A stretch of 64,000 nucleotides of DNA. Source: Romanomermis culicivorax. Lineage: Eukaryota; Nematoda; Enoplea; Mermithida; Mermithidae. The notes beneath the pieces were generated by a model. It was not told the origin of the DNA. It saw only the letters and a list, made by a program, of their open reading frames with translations, and did not search any database. The stretch covers positions 248,001-312,000 of the forward strand of contig CAWUHX010000027.1 of the NCBI GenBank assembly GCA_963922205.1, in the 5' to 3' direction. The position numbers and the translations under genes are program-made. Shown here in pieces: positions 10,810-22,012 of this stretch. How positions within the stretch are numbered: position 1 is the stretch's first letter; every line of letters starts with the position of its first letter.

Positions 10810-11960
10810 GGGTATGACTAAAACCCGGATCGGGTCCATGGATCCGGATCCGGATCGGGTCCATGGATCCGGATCTGGATCGGGTGCCTAAAACCCGGAT
10901 CACCACGGATCATGGCGGATAAAACCCGGATTTTCATCACGGATCACCCCCCCCCCCGATCGGGTTCCTATATATTAATTTTTGATCCTGAACCCGAGTA
11001 TTTGATCCGGATCATGATTTTTTGATCCGGATCAAAATTTTTTGATCCAGATCAAATTTTTTCGAAATTTTTTGTCGTGATGAGTATTTTCACGTTACAT
11101 AATCATAATTTGATCCAGATCAAAATTTTTGATCCGGACCAAATTTTTTTTCAAATTTTCACCTAGAGTAAAATTTTTCGTATTTCTCCGTCATGATGAG
11201 TAAATTAACGTCACATAATCAGATTTTGATCTGGATCAATGTTTTTGATCCGCATCAAATTTTTTGATCTGGATCAAATGATGATTAAATTAACGCCACA
11301 TATTCCAATTTTTAATTTTTTTTATATTTTTCATACTTTTATTGGAAAAAAATTAAAAAAGAGTAGTCCAGCCAAGATTGTTCGTCATATCAGTGTGGTC
11401 TAACTTCAGAATAATAAACCTAGTGTCCTACTGTTCGACAACATAATTCATTTTTGGTATATGTATCTGCTGCAATTCATTGAAACATTATTTCTATAGG
11501 CTAGAACAAAAATATAGCTTGTCTATTGGGAAAGTTTGTAAAAGAATTTTGAAAAAGAAAATTTAGTAAAACAATTGAACAACAACAATGAATCATCCCG
11601 AATAACATCTATAAAATGTTGAACATCTGATAGAACGGTAGTTAAGTCTTTAATATTGACTTCTTGTTTAGTTATGGGATCAAAATCGGATCTATATGGG
11701 GTCATTATTCGGTTGGTTCAATTACATAACGAAATCTCTTTTGCAGGTATATAAAGAAGAGAAAAGCATTGAAACATCATGTCGACGGGATGACAAAAAA
11801 TAAATGCATGTGTATTAGGAAAATTTTTTACAGATCTGGATCCGTGTGTATAGTTTTTATATGAGAATACATGAACTTTTTTTATTGCAATTTTGTGTAG
11901 GGATCTGGATCCGTACACAATAACCTGTAACCATATATGAAAAATTTTCACCTAGATAAA
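10810..11960. repeat. Left long terminal inverted repeat of the MULE
   Basis: Matches 30080-31155 inverted, with gaps. It is rich in GATCCRGATC / GATCCGGATC dyads followed by AAA/TTT tracts. Landmarks shared by both arms include the GGATCCGGATC terminal cluster, the CTGTTCTATCA-type block (11620-11660 against about 30410) and the GTGTATTAGGAAAATTTTTTAC block (11810-11830 against about 30230-30250). Confidence 0.75.
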
Positions 11961-13150
11961 AATGTTTTGTATTTTTCAGTCGTAATGAGTAAATTAACGC
12001 CACATAATCTGATTATGATCCAGATCAATATTTTCGATCCAGATCAATTCTGTCGTGATGACAATATTCACCTCACTGATTTAGTATTTTTGATCAAAAT
12101 TAAATAAAAAACAGTTTTTCAAAAACAGTAGTCAACCGAAGATAGAGCATTTGATTGCTCAATAAATTGTGGTCTAACGTCAGATAAACACAGCTGTTCT
12201 ACTGTCGTGCCATTATTTATGATGAAGACTACATGTATCCACTGGATTTGAGTGAAACATTATTTCTACGGGTTGGAACAAAAATGAAGCATGTGTTTTT
12301 GGTTTGTAGTGTGATGGGTCTGATCCCGCATTGGTGTGTGATCCCCCTGATCCCACATTCACATAACACAATAGATGGAAATGTAAAAAAGTTTTAAAAA
12401 AGAAAAGAAAGGTTATTTGGACCAGCCATTTGTCTTTTGCTCTTGGGCCTTACAAGCCGCTTACAGCTTACAGCTGAGTGTGGTCTAGTGACAGATTAAC
12501 AGACTGGTCCAATTACCTTTTTAGCATTTATGTCGACGACATGATGTATCCACTGGAATTAAGTGAAACATTATTTCTAGGGGTTGGAACAGCTATTTAG
12601 CATGTCTTATTTGTTTGTAGTGTGATCCGTGTTATTCGACATGATCCGATTAATGTTATGGGCCAATACCAACACAATGGTTTGCAAAACAATGCAAAAA
12701 GTGTGCAAAAACAGTAGTCGGAATTGCTTTTCGTTTTTCAGGCTTAGCACTTCAAACCTGCTTTCAGTTTTTCGATGAGTGTGGTTTAATGGAAGAATAA
12801 CAGTGCCCAACCTACTATCTTGTTCGCATTATTCACATTTGCTATATGAATCTGCTACATTTGAATGGAACATTATATCTATGGGTTAAAAAAAAGAAAA
12901 ATACACAATGTTGTGCAAAACAATGCAAAAATGTGTAAAATCACTAGTCGGACTTTTTTTTGGTTTTTCTGTTTGAGCATTCGTCTACCTGCTTCGATGA
13001 GGAAGGTGGTCTAATGACAAAATAACAGAGCCCGACCTACTGTCTTGTTTGCATTATTCACATTTGCTATATGAATCTGCTGCATTTGAATCGAACATTA
13101 TTTCTATGGGTTAAAACAACTATTTAGCATGTGATTTTGGTGTGTATTGC
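11390..13150. repeat. Subterminal tandem array, about 5 units of about 300 bp
   Basis: Degenerate units each begin TGTGGTYTAAYG (11394, 12167, 12479, 12779, 13007) and contain ACATTATTTCTANGGGTT. A single related unit starts at 28139 near the other end. Probably transposase-binding or spacer repeats, as in many large DNA transposons. Confidence 0.6.
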
Positions 13151-13621
13151 GATCTGTCGGTGTGTTTTCAGACCTTTATCATACATTGTTCATTAGAAAA
13201 TTGTGAAACACTGAAATACTACTTCCTTTCCACTTTTATTATCTAGAAGCATTTGAATAACTATAGTTGGCATGCATCTGAAAATATCATATCATGTCAA
13301 ATCCGAATTATATTTCGATTTGTATGTTATTCTTTTCATCGAATTTATAGTTGAAGTGGTAGGATACTAGTTACTAATTAAACTAGTTAGGGATACTAAA
13401 CTAATTTTCACCACCATAGAGTGTCTCCATTAGTCAATATGAATGTGAAACTTAATTTACTTGAAAGAAAAATTGCACTGGACTAGTATGTACAAAAAGT
13501 CAAATACAAACAAAAATGGCACCCAGAACACCCGTAGACTAGTAACAAAAACAATAACAAAAGAAATAATGGAAAAATACAAAAACTAATAAAATAAGTC
13601 CATCGGAATGTGTATACCCCT
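13150..13621. other. Non-coding stretch between left array and helicase gene
   Basis: AT-rich. On the minus strand this is the 3' flank of the helicase gene, with several AATAAA-like strings. No gene seen. Confidence 0.4.
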
Positions 13622-14009
13622 TCAATGGGCTATATTGGCCAATTCATCGGCCTCCTTCCTCGCATCTTGATTTTTACTCCAGGAGGCCCATTTGGTCAAT
13701 GGGTCCTTCAAGCAGTGGATGAAATAATTGTAGGCCGTTTCGAGGCTCCATTGTTCTTTTGGCCTATAACCCCGCGTCGTCAAATATCCACACATAAATT
13801 CGTGCGCAGTGGCGATTTTTCCATCTTCGGTTATCAACCGAATATTGTGTTTCTTATATTCCTCCTGAATGAAATAGGGCTTTTTGGTCAATTGCCCCAC
13901 CATCAATTGGAAAATATCTTGGCGTAAATGTAGATGCCACACAACAATGTCTCGCGAAATAACTGAAATAAATGATGAGTTTTTTAGAAATAAATGGAAA
14001 AATGTATGA

Positions 14010-14770
14010 AATCACTTTATTTTTAAAGTTTTTTAATTTTAAAATTTTTTAAAATTTTTTAAAATTTTCAAAAAAATTTTAAAATTTTCAAAAAAATTTT
14101 AAAATTTTCAAAAAAATTTTAAAATTTTTCAAAATCAATATAGAAATGTTGGGCATGCTTAGAAACGTAGGAAAACGAGTTTCCCGAACCCGAAACGCAA
14201 TTTTTGACTTTAAAAAATGAGTAATCTATTTGGCTACCCACGTATCACCTAAATTTCAGACTCAAAATTGTCGAAAAAAGTTGGGCAACTTTTTCAAAAT
14301 ACTCAACAGGGTCAGGGGAACACATTAAAACTAAAATTTTAAAATTTTAAAATTTTTTCAAACTTTTTCAGAATTTTAAAAAAAAAATTAAATTTTTTTA
14401 AAATCAATATAGGAATGTCCGGTGTGCTTAGAAACGTAGGAAAACAAGTTTCCCAAACCCGAAACGCAATTTTTGACTTTAAAAATTGAGTGAACTGTGG
14501 CTGAGTGATCGGGTTTTAGTCGTGCATGACTAAAACCCTGATCGGCTACCCACGGATCACCTAAATTTCTGACTCATAATTGTCCAAAAAAGTTGGGCAA
14601 CTTGTTCAAAATACTCAACAGGGTCAGGGGAACACGTTAAAACCACAATTTTTTAATTTTAAAATTTTTTAAAATTTTTAAAATTTCGAAAAAAATTTTG
14701 AATTTTTTTAAAATCATCATAGAAATGTCCGGCGTGCTTAGAAACAGAATTGTTGACTTGAAAAAAAATA
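14010..14770. repeat. Inner repeat cluster with head-to-head TIR palindrome (left)
   Basis: About 2.5 copies of a 280-bp unit (landmarks: RAAACGTAGGAAAAC, CAAAATACTCAACAGGGTCAGGGG) lying in an intron of the helicase gene. The same unit appears inverted at 26270-26880. The palindrome at 14506-14544 consists of two copies of the element's terminal sequence (GACTAAAACCC) facing away from a 6-bp centre. Confidence 0.75.
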
Positions 14771-17290
14771 ATATTAAAAATATTAAAAAAAACATAATAT
14801 AATACCTTTTATGCCATGCGATACGGGGTAATTTGCTTCCTGATAATGCCAGTTGTCCATAAAATTGGGTAGCTGTAAATCATTCTTGAAAATTTGCAAT
14901 TTCCAAGATCGACAAGCGGGGCCCCGATTAGCATCCGACGGGTGTACGAAACAATTTCTCGTTGCTGTCAAAATTGTAACTGTAATGGAAATCCTATAAC
15001 ATGTCTCATTTGATACTACTTACAGACTCACATTTCATCCTAATTTTGCAGCCTGTTCCTAATTATGTTGACAATGTGGTCCTGGAGTCTCTGTTGTACA
15101 TCTGACACAACAATTTCAGCCCAACCAGCAACATAGGTGGAAACCGGAGCCATGTACATGTGGCAATGATGTTCGACCAAAATTAGCATAAGGACATGAC
15201 GAAATTCGTTGACTAGATGTTCGCGTATGCCCATGGTCAGTGCATATTGCGTCAACATCATTTCTAAACCGAGAGAAATAAATGCAACTGTGAAATTTGT
15301 AAATGCTTAAAATAAGTCACTCTGTCTTACTTCTAACTAACACCATTTCCTGTTGGTCGCCTATGCAAGGCCAAATGGCTTCAAACGGAAGCGATATTTG
15401 ATTGCCAGCTGCATCGAGTATGCAACTATGGTTAACACACCTAAACGTTGAAATTTAGTGGAGTGAAAGAGAATTAAACAGTGCACTAAAATATCTAAAA
15501 ATGAAATTAAGGTTATAAACATATTGAATCAATCATTTTGTTACCATTCTACCAATTTACGCCAATGTTGTCTGACCTCAGCGTTGGTTTGATCTTTGTT
15601 AACAATGAAACACTTTCCTAATTCCAAAGATGGAAACATCGTAGCATTGCCAACGATAATAAGCAAGCATCAAGCACAGCTGATTGCCAGGTTTAAATGT
15701 TTAAAATTTTCCAAAAATGTGATGGTCAGATATTGATTTGATCGCAGGATGTCGTAGATGACTATGTCGGATTCTTGTCCCTGTAAAAAAATCTTAAGTA
15801 ATGGATTGTGATTGAAGTAGTAATCCTAATTTACCACCTGAAAGCCGTCTACAGTGCCTATTCGAATTTTACGTAGATTTGCAACGAATAATTCACTATG
15901 TGAGTAGCTGTGATTCGACAAATATGTTCCATTCAAGATGGCTTCGCATGCTTCTTCTACTTTTGCTCATAGTTGTTTAACCTGTGCGCTGTAGGACGTT
16001 ATAATAACTATGTCATCGCATCACATTTTGTGTTGTCCAATTAATGAAGCTGCCAGATTGATACAAGCAATTGCTTCGCCTATATTTTGCATTGATCTGG
16101 AATTATTTTCGGTGGATTCTTCTTTCGCTATATGAATCCAAGCTATGGGACAGCCAGTCATCATTGTTGGAAACAACTTTGGAAGTGGGAGAACGCGTTC
16201 TCCTATAACCAAAAATGATCAAATGTAAAAAATTATTAGCAGTCGCATCATTTAAAACATTGTCCCTTTACTGAGTCACATTGTTACCTTTTGTAGTACA
16301 ATTTTCTACCCAATTGCCATACGTCAAATCACTGACTATGCTTCCAATGGCCGGGTGCATTTGATATTGTCTGTTCAATAAGATGTACGGAATATTCATG
16401 TTGTATAATCGCTCAAACAGAGTATGACTGAATCCCATTTGTTCTGCTTCTTTGGAAGTCACACATGGTCCTAGTTGACAAGGATTTCCTAAAAGGGTGA
16501 CCTGAAAGAGGAGTGAATGTTGGTTAAAACTAAGGTGAAACAATAGGTGGAAACACTAAAATCAAAGTAAAACATTGTACTTCCTAGAAAAATATTTAAA
16601 AGTTACTTACTCTTCCACTTATGTGAAGTCTTGTAATCTGAATCAAGGTGGTTGGTTCAGTATCCTGGGCTGCTTTGTTGATCAATACCAGTTTGAAAAA
16701 GGACGTTTTTAAGCAGGCATCGGCTGCTCCAATGCAAGTCATAAAGATTATACGATATTTGCAATTGAGTAGCTGTTTTTCGTATTTGAATAGGCATGCA
16801 TCTGCCTTTTTGTCTTCTTCTTTTGTCAGTGGTGTCTGATGTCGAACACCATACTTCATTTCCATGCATTGCCACCAGTTTGGTTTGCTGATGTTATATA
16901 TTGGAAAAAATTATTCATCTTAAAACAATGACATTAATGTGTATTAAAAACTTCACAAATGTTTACCAAAATTCCAAATTTTCTGGCTTCATTGCTACAG
17001 CTCGCATTGTGTAGGGTCGAATATCATTGTCTGGCTGATAATACTTAGCTCGGCTGGTAAGGGGCACGATGTTATTTTGAATGCATTGTCTTTTTCAACA
17101 CTCTTCAAAAGTGCTCGTATGATATTGTCTGTGGCAGTGTTTGAAGGCACCATTATCAACATTTTCTGACCCTGTCCAAGGGCAAATGCTTGTCTGATAA
17201 TACAAGTAGCTGTAGACCTTTTTCCCATTCCACGCGGGCCCTGGACAAACAAGTTAAGCTTGAGTGTTGAAAGATATAGCTATATAGGTA

Positions 17291-17393
17291 CAGGGCCATC
17301 CTCATTTCCAATTTTTTCTCCTCAAAAGACCCCATTTGAGGAAAAAAAGGTGGTGTGCATACTGTCTCAATCAATCAACAGTGCACGGCCCTG
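17291..17393. mobile_element. 103-bp MITE with 8-bp duplication
   Basis: Ends CAGGGCC.../...GGCCCTG, flanked by TATAGGTA at 17283-17290 and 17394-17401. It sits in the intron just before the Walker A exon of the helicase gene. An 8-bp duplication suggests hAT mobilisation. Confidence 0.8.
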
Positions 17394-18924
17394 TATAGGT
17401 ATTACTTACCTGTATTATCAAAATATAATTCGCTTCTGAAAGGCGAACGGCATTTTTTTGAGACATGTTCAGATAGCGAGAGTCGAACACGTCGTTGTGA
17501 TTTGTACCAACATTGTAATATCTACAAGTAGCTGTTGGATCCCGATATTTTCCACGAATCAATAGATTGTGAATTGGTTCCCTAATCTGTGGTGCCGTTT
17601 CATTGAGAGGTCGGAGCAGCATTCCCGAGGTTTTGTCAATATACAAATTGCCCGTCTCTTTTTCTTTCAACTTTAACCGCCACATTGGGGTGTTGGAGTC
17701 TACCATGCTCAAGTGCTTTATGGTGTTGAGGCAGTTTAGTGTTCTAAATAAATGATTATGGTCAACTGTTGTAAGATAAAACAATCAAAATTATAAGATC
17801 AAACCACCAAAAAAATAAATATGAGTGCTTGATACAATAATACCTTTGCCTCACCGTCTCATCTCCTTTCCAAAGGATGTTGCACATTTTGGGGCTGGGT
17901 TGGCAACTTAATTCCTCAAATTTTCCCAGGGCATTGGCGGCATCTTGGTCCCATTTCAGGTCTTCATCTGCATCATCTTGATCTTCAGCATCAGCGTCAA
18001 ATGATGCTTGTTTCGATGCCATCCACTTTTGCAACTTGTTTATGCCAAACTTAAGGATTTGGATGCATAAATTTGGGGTTTTATCTAGAAAAAATTGCAA
18101 GAAACAAATTTTATTAAAAGTAATTCTGCATATTTACTCACTATCAGGTACATTGAGTAGCGTTGCATCACAATATGCATCCATTTCGTACCACTTGCCA
18201 TCACCTCCTAGCTCCAAAATCATCAATTGAATCTTCTGATTTGGTCGAACGACTAAAGATATATGTTGGATATGAATTGCAATTAGGTCAAATAACAAAA
18301 ACACATTAACTCACAATTGGGTAGCTGTCTGGTGAAGTTCAATTTTCCTGTGGCGTATGAAGGCGGATCTAACAAGTACTCAATTGACTGAAAGTGTTTG
18401 CTGAATGCCAACAACATTTTATCGGTATCCTCAGCTTGTTGATTAATCCAAAGTAAAAAAGTATCATAGTATTTGTTCAGCGAATGATACCTAAAAAATA
18501 GTTGTAAATAATTTACAAGAACATTTCATAATGTGTATGTAAATGGAAATAAAGACAATGATGGCTGCGACAAATAAACAGTGACTTATGCAGCTTTCCT
18601 GCAAGGTTTTTCACTTTCGTTTGATTCGACTGTCAGATCTTCGACTGTCAGATCCACAGTTTCATAATCAAACCTGCATTTCACATTATTATGGTCGTAC
18701 GAGGAAGTATTGGGCGCGATTTGTTTGATGGGTTCTTGAGGTTTGTGAATTTCTTCGTAGTGTACTTCTATGGCATCTAATTCATTGATCTCATCCTCCA
18801 CTTTGATGTTGATCGGAGGCTACAATTAATTACATAATTTAAATTTATTACAAATATGTGATAATGGAAGACAAATTACTTCAAACAGCACAGTCTGATC
18901 AATATGCGAGTGCGAATGCGACAT

Positions 18925-20342
18925 AGTTGACAAGAAAAATGAAAAACCAACGCTTGTTCAACAATCAATTAAATAAATTAGGCCTCACGTTTATGGTTGT
19001 AAACGTGAGTAGCTGTACAACACGTTGTACAGAGCAGTAAACCGCTTCTTCAACAATCAACGAAAGAAATAAAATGTAAAGCTTATCGATGTAAATGTGG
19101 CTATGTGACTAGCTGTGTACAACACGTTTTAACAATGTAGTCTTAAAAAAAATTGATGTAAATGCACATTCCCTGTCAGAAGTAATGGTTACCTATTGTT
19201 TAGATGGTTGCTATGAGATATGAGACAAGGTCTGGGCTTCCCCTTTTGCACAAGGGATGGGCTGGGTGGGAGGCGGTGTTCTAAAAAAACTTTGTGGAAC
19301 TCGATGGAAATATGCGTCGCATTGCAAATAAATTGATATTCAGTAAACTTTTCATCCTAACCCTTCATTTTCAGGAATCGGATACAACTTGTTTGTCATA
19401 ACACAAAACGCATATGATAGTTCTATGTACTTTGGCCTTAGTATGAATCGACAATGAATACTGTTTGTCACTTATAATGAATGTCGGTAAAATATTTCAA
19501 AACCAAACAACATTTTACTACTCAAATACTCCATTTGCCACTAGTGCAAATTAAATTGCATTAGTGCTCAGCTGTATCGACATCGACCCTGAGGGTATGC
19601 ACAGCCATGTGCAAAACTTAAAGAACCTAAAAAAACTGTGCAAAAGATGAAACAAATATATAAAGAAAAATGTACACAACCATGACTAGAAAACATAGAT
19701 GGATAGAGACAGAATAGGGAAATTAAAGAATTTATTTATTTTTTTTGTATTTTTAATTTTTTTCGGTTTTAAAATTTTTTTTATGAATGTGCATAATATA
19801 ACCTAAGCAAAATTAAATAAAATAAAATTAATAAAAAGATTAACAATTTGGGAAAAATGTTAAACTGAATTTGACAAAAATTTAAATAAAAGATAATAAA
19901 AACGTAATGAATTAAAATAAATGTTAACAAAACTTAAAATTGAAATTAACGTGCACAAATTAAAACATTGTAATGGTACATATATACAAAGTGTAGTTTT
20001 TTCCAAACATTTGGTGATCGAAACATTCAAAAACCACGTAAATGTATCGACAAATTGAAATTGTTAAACGGTTCTGTTTTCCGTCAATAGCTTCTATACA
20101 ATGAAAGTGACTACCAAGTAGTATTTCAAATTATCAAATTTTTCATGTATATTTTCTGGTATATTTGTATAAGGGCAGTAAATTTTTGAGCACACTAACC
20201 TAACTAGATGGTTTGGAAAAAACCACATCCAATACATAGTGACTAGAAATTAACTGTAAACACATACACACACAATCACAATAAAATGAACACTCACAGT
20301 AGTATTATGAAACAAAATAACATACATTATACTTCATAAGAA
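18925..20342. other. Non-coding stretch of the MULE core
   Basis: Upstream of the helicase start and downstream of the basic-protein gene. Contains one ACAGCTAC motif (19009-19016, minus sense). The part at 20070-20215 resembles the TA-flanked MITE at 47388-47635 (shared AAGTAGTATTTCA and GAGCACACT blocks), so a decayed MITE copy is likely. Confidence 0.5.
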
Positions 20343-21167
20343 TTAGAAATTTAAACTGGTATTGAAGGTGGACCTACCCAGACAAGGAACCCAACGGTTA
20401 GAATTCCACCAACGTACTCTGTTATATAAACTTACCCCAATTCGCCAGCAAACTCGGTGTGCACCTCGAATTTGGCCAACATTAATGTCCGCATCAACAG
20501 CCATGTTTGCAAATATAGGTGGCAGATTATCTTTTTCTGCAAAGCCTTCACTGATTCCATTAATAATTACATCGTTGAACTGATCAGCATTAACATGAAT
20601 AGGTTCATTGATCAGTGGATCATCCGGATTTTCTTCCCGGTGTGGATGATTTCCACCACGTCGCATGTTCCGATGTCTAACCCCCATTTGTCTACTGTTG
20701 CAGGGCTAACGTTGTTGTCCTCGTCGAGCTGCACATTCATGAACAAAAAAAATTATTTAATAAGGTGGACGGTTGACCCACATTATGTTTTAATGTACCA
20801 ACTTTAAAAAGCAAAACTATATATATATATATAATGTTTCTTTTTAGCCTTTTACTAATTTTGCAAACATAGGATTAAAAGGTAGAATCTATTCACCTCT
20901 ACGGGGTCCTCTAATTAGAATCGGTGGCAAATCATCATTGTTTAATGGTTGTTCATACACTTCCCCATTGAGTAGCTGTTCTTCTCGCAGGGGGGGTATG
21001 TTCACACTGGTTAAATTCTCCAATCAGATTACCACATCAACGACACGATCTTCATTGCCCTTGAGTAGCTGTCTGGCCCGTCTACGCAAACGATGTGGAT
21101 GATGCGGAGCATTGACCACTCTTCTTGTTTGTCTTCTAACGCTTATTGATACATGAGTGCGAGGCAT
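20343..21167 (-). pseudogene. Unidentified basic, Arg-rich protein of the MULE
   Basis: Start codon at 21165-21167. The first exon (20897-21167) encodes an Arg/His-rich segment (RRQTRRVVN, HRLRRRARQLL) with one in-frame TGA. A GTGAAT donor and GTGCAG acceptor join it to an exon starting at 20728, with one in-frame TAG. This exon continues acidic then mixed (EENPDDPLINEPIHV, IISEGFAEKDNLPPIF) and may end at the 20436 donor. The composition suggests nucleic-acid binding or a nuclear protein, but that is inference. It is transcribed away from the transposase across about 850 bp. Confidence 0.45.
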
Positions 21168-21499
21168 TTTGAGTGAAAAAATGTTTAAGAGTAGACATTC
21201 CTTTCCTACTGTAATGTTTACTGGTCACTCATTTAATTGAGGACAATGGACGGGAAGTGAAAATTGATTATGTGTTGAGCAATGAGGAATGGTACAAATC
21301 ATGGGTTTGAATCATAGGTTATGAATAGAATTTTATGTATCAATACAGTTTTGCTAGCTTGTGTTGAAACAGCAGCAAAATCTGGGCGTAAAAACCTACA
21401 GATGCTTAAATGTCAGTATATTATTTATGTACTAAAGCTATCATGACTGTTAGACACTAATGTGTTCATGTTTGTACACATATCACGTTTCAAATTGCA

Positions 21500-22012
21500 G
21501 GTAGCTATTTACTGTAAAATTGTTTTTCGCACCATGTTTTTTATCACGCAGATAAATATTTTTGCCCGTGCCTAGCATTTCCAACAAAAAAAAATGACGC
21601 CTAAAAGTAAGATTGACAACTAATATTAGTTTTTCTTTAAGCTTAAGGTATTGATTTTTGTTTTTGTTTAAGCTTAAGGTATTGATTGTTTTTTATTTTT
21701 TCCAGAGGATTGCCTTTAGCAAATGAATGAAAGTGTATTGCTTTGCAATTACGTGATAGGATCCACAGCTACTCAATGTCAATGTGCAAAAATAAAAATT
21801 CAAAAATTTATCGCTTTAACATCAGCTACTCACACGTCAACAATATTTCTCTGTGGATCTAGACCCCCCAATTCACGAAACGTAGCATTTCAAAATTAGT
21901 CATTCTCTGTCATCAGCTACACACATGTCAACAATAATTGACATTTCATGTAGTCACTGACAGCTACTCATATAATTGACCTTCCACAAAGTTGCTTACA
22001 GCTACTCATTTA
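21500..22012 (+). promoter_or_regulatory. Divergent control region with five ACAGCTAC-type motifs
   Basis: Between the divergent basic-protein and transposase genes. Motifs CAGCTAC at 21765, 21822, 21913, 21960 and 21998, the last two being ACAGCTACTCAT, 38 bp apart. All are in plus orientation, pointing into the transposase. Everything left of 21.5 kb carries the motif in the other orientation. Likely promoter/enhancer or transposase-binding region; no TATA box decided on. Confidence 0.5.

Larger units (their letters stand above)
13622..18924 (-). pseudogene. UPF1-like superfamily 1 helicase gene (multi-exon, disrupted)
   Basis: About 15 exons with GT-AG borders, e.g. 18880-18924 (start codon), 18315-18490, 18142-18252, 17844-18084, 17410-17765, 16967-17240, 16611-16887, 16288-16501, 15838-16202, 15545-15780, 15331-15440, 15040-15263, then about 14800-14975 and 13622-13970. 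SF1 motifs appear in order: Q-motif-like LNMSQKNAV, Walker A GPRGMGKRS, Ia MVPSNTATDN, II-like VLINKAAQDTEP, III GNPCQLGP, IV QYQMHP, V-like TVDGFQGQESDIV, and a VI region with a stop where RAR/RR is expected (LNLAISCA then TGA). The order and CQLGP are UPF1-type. Key residues are altered: Walker A lysine is followed by R, the DEAQ box reads NKAA, and GD in motif III reads GN. Stops in 16021 and 15700 regions, and a frame change near 17040. The C-terminal 300 residues are unrecognised. Confidence 0.75.

Noticed and set aside
13622-18924. Helitron helicase
   Set aside because: Motifs are UPF1-type (CQLGP, QYxMHP), not Pif1; no Rep domain, and the element has terminal inverted repeats and a target duplication.
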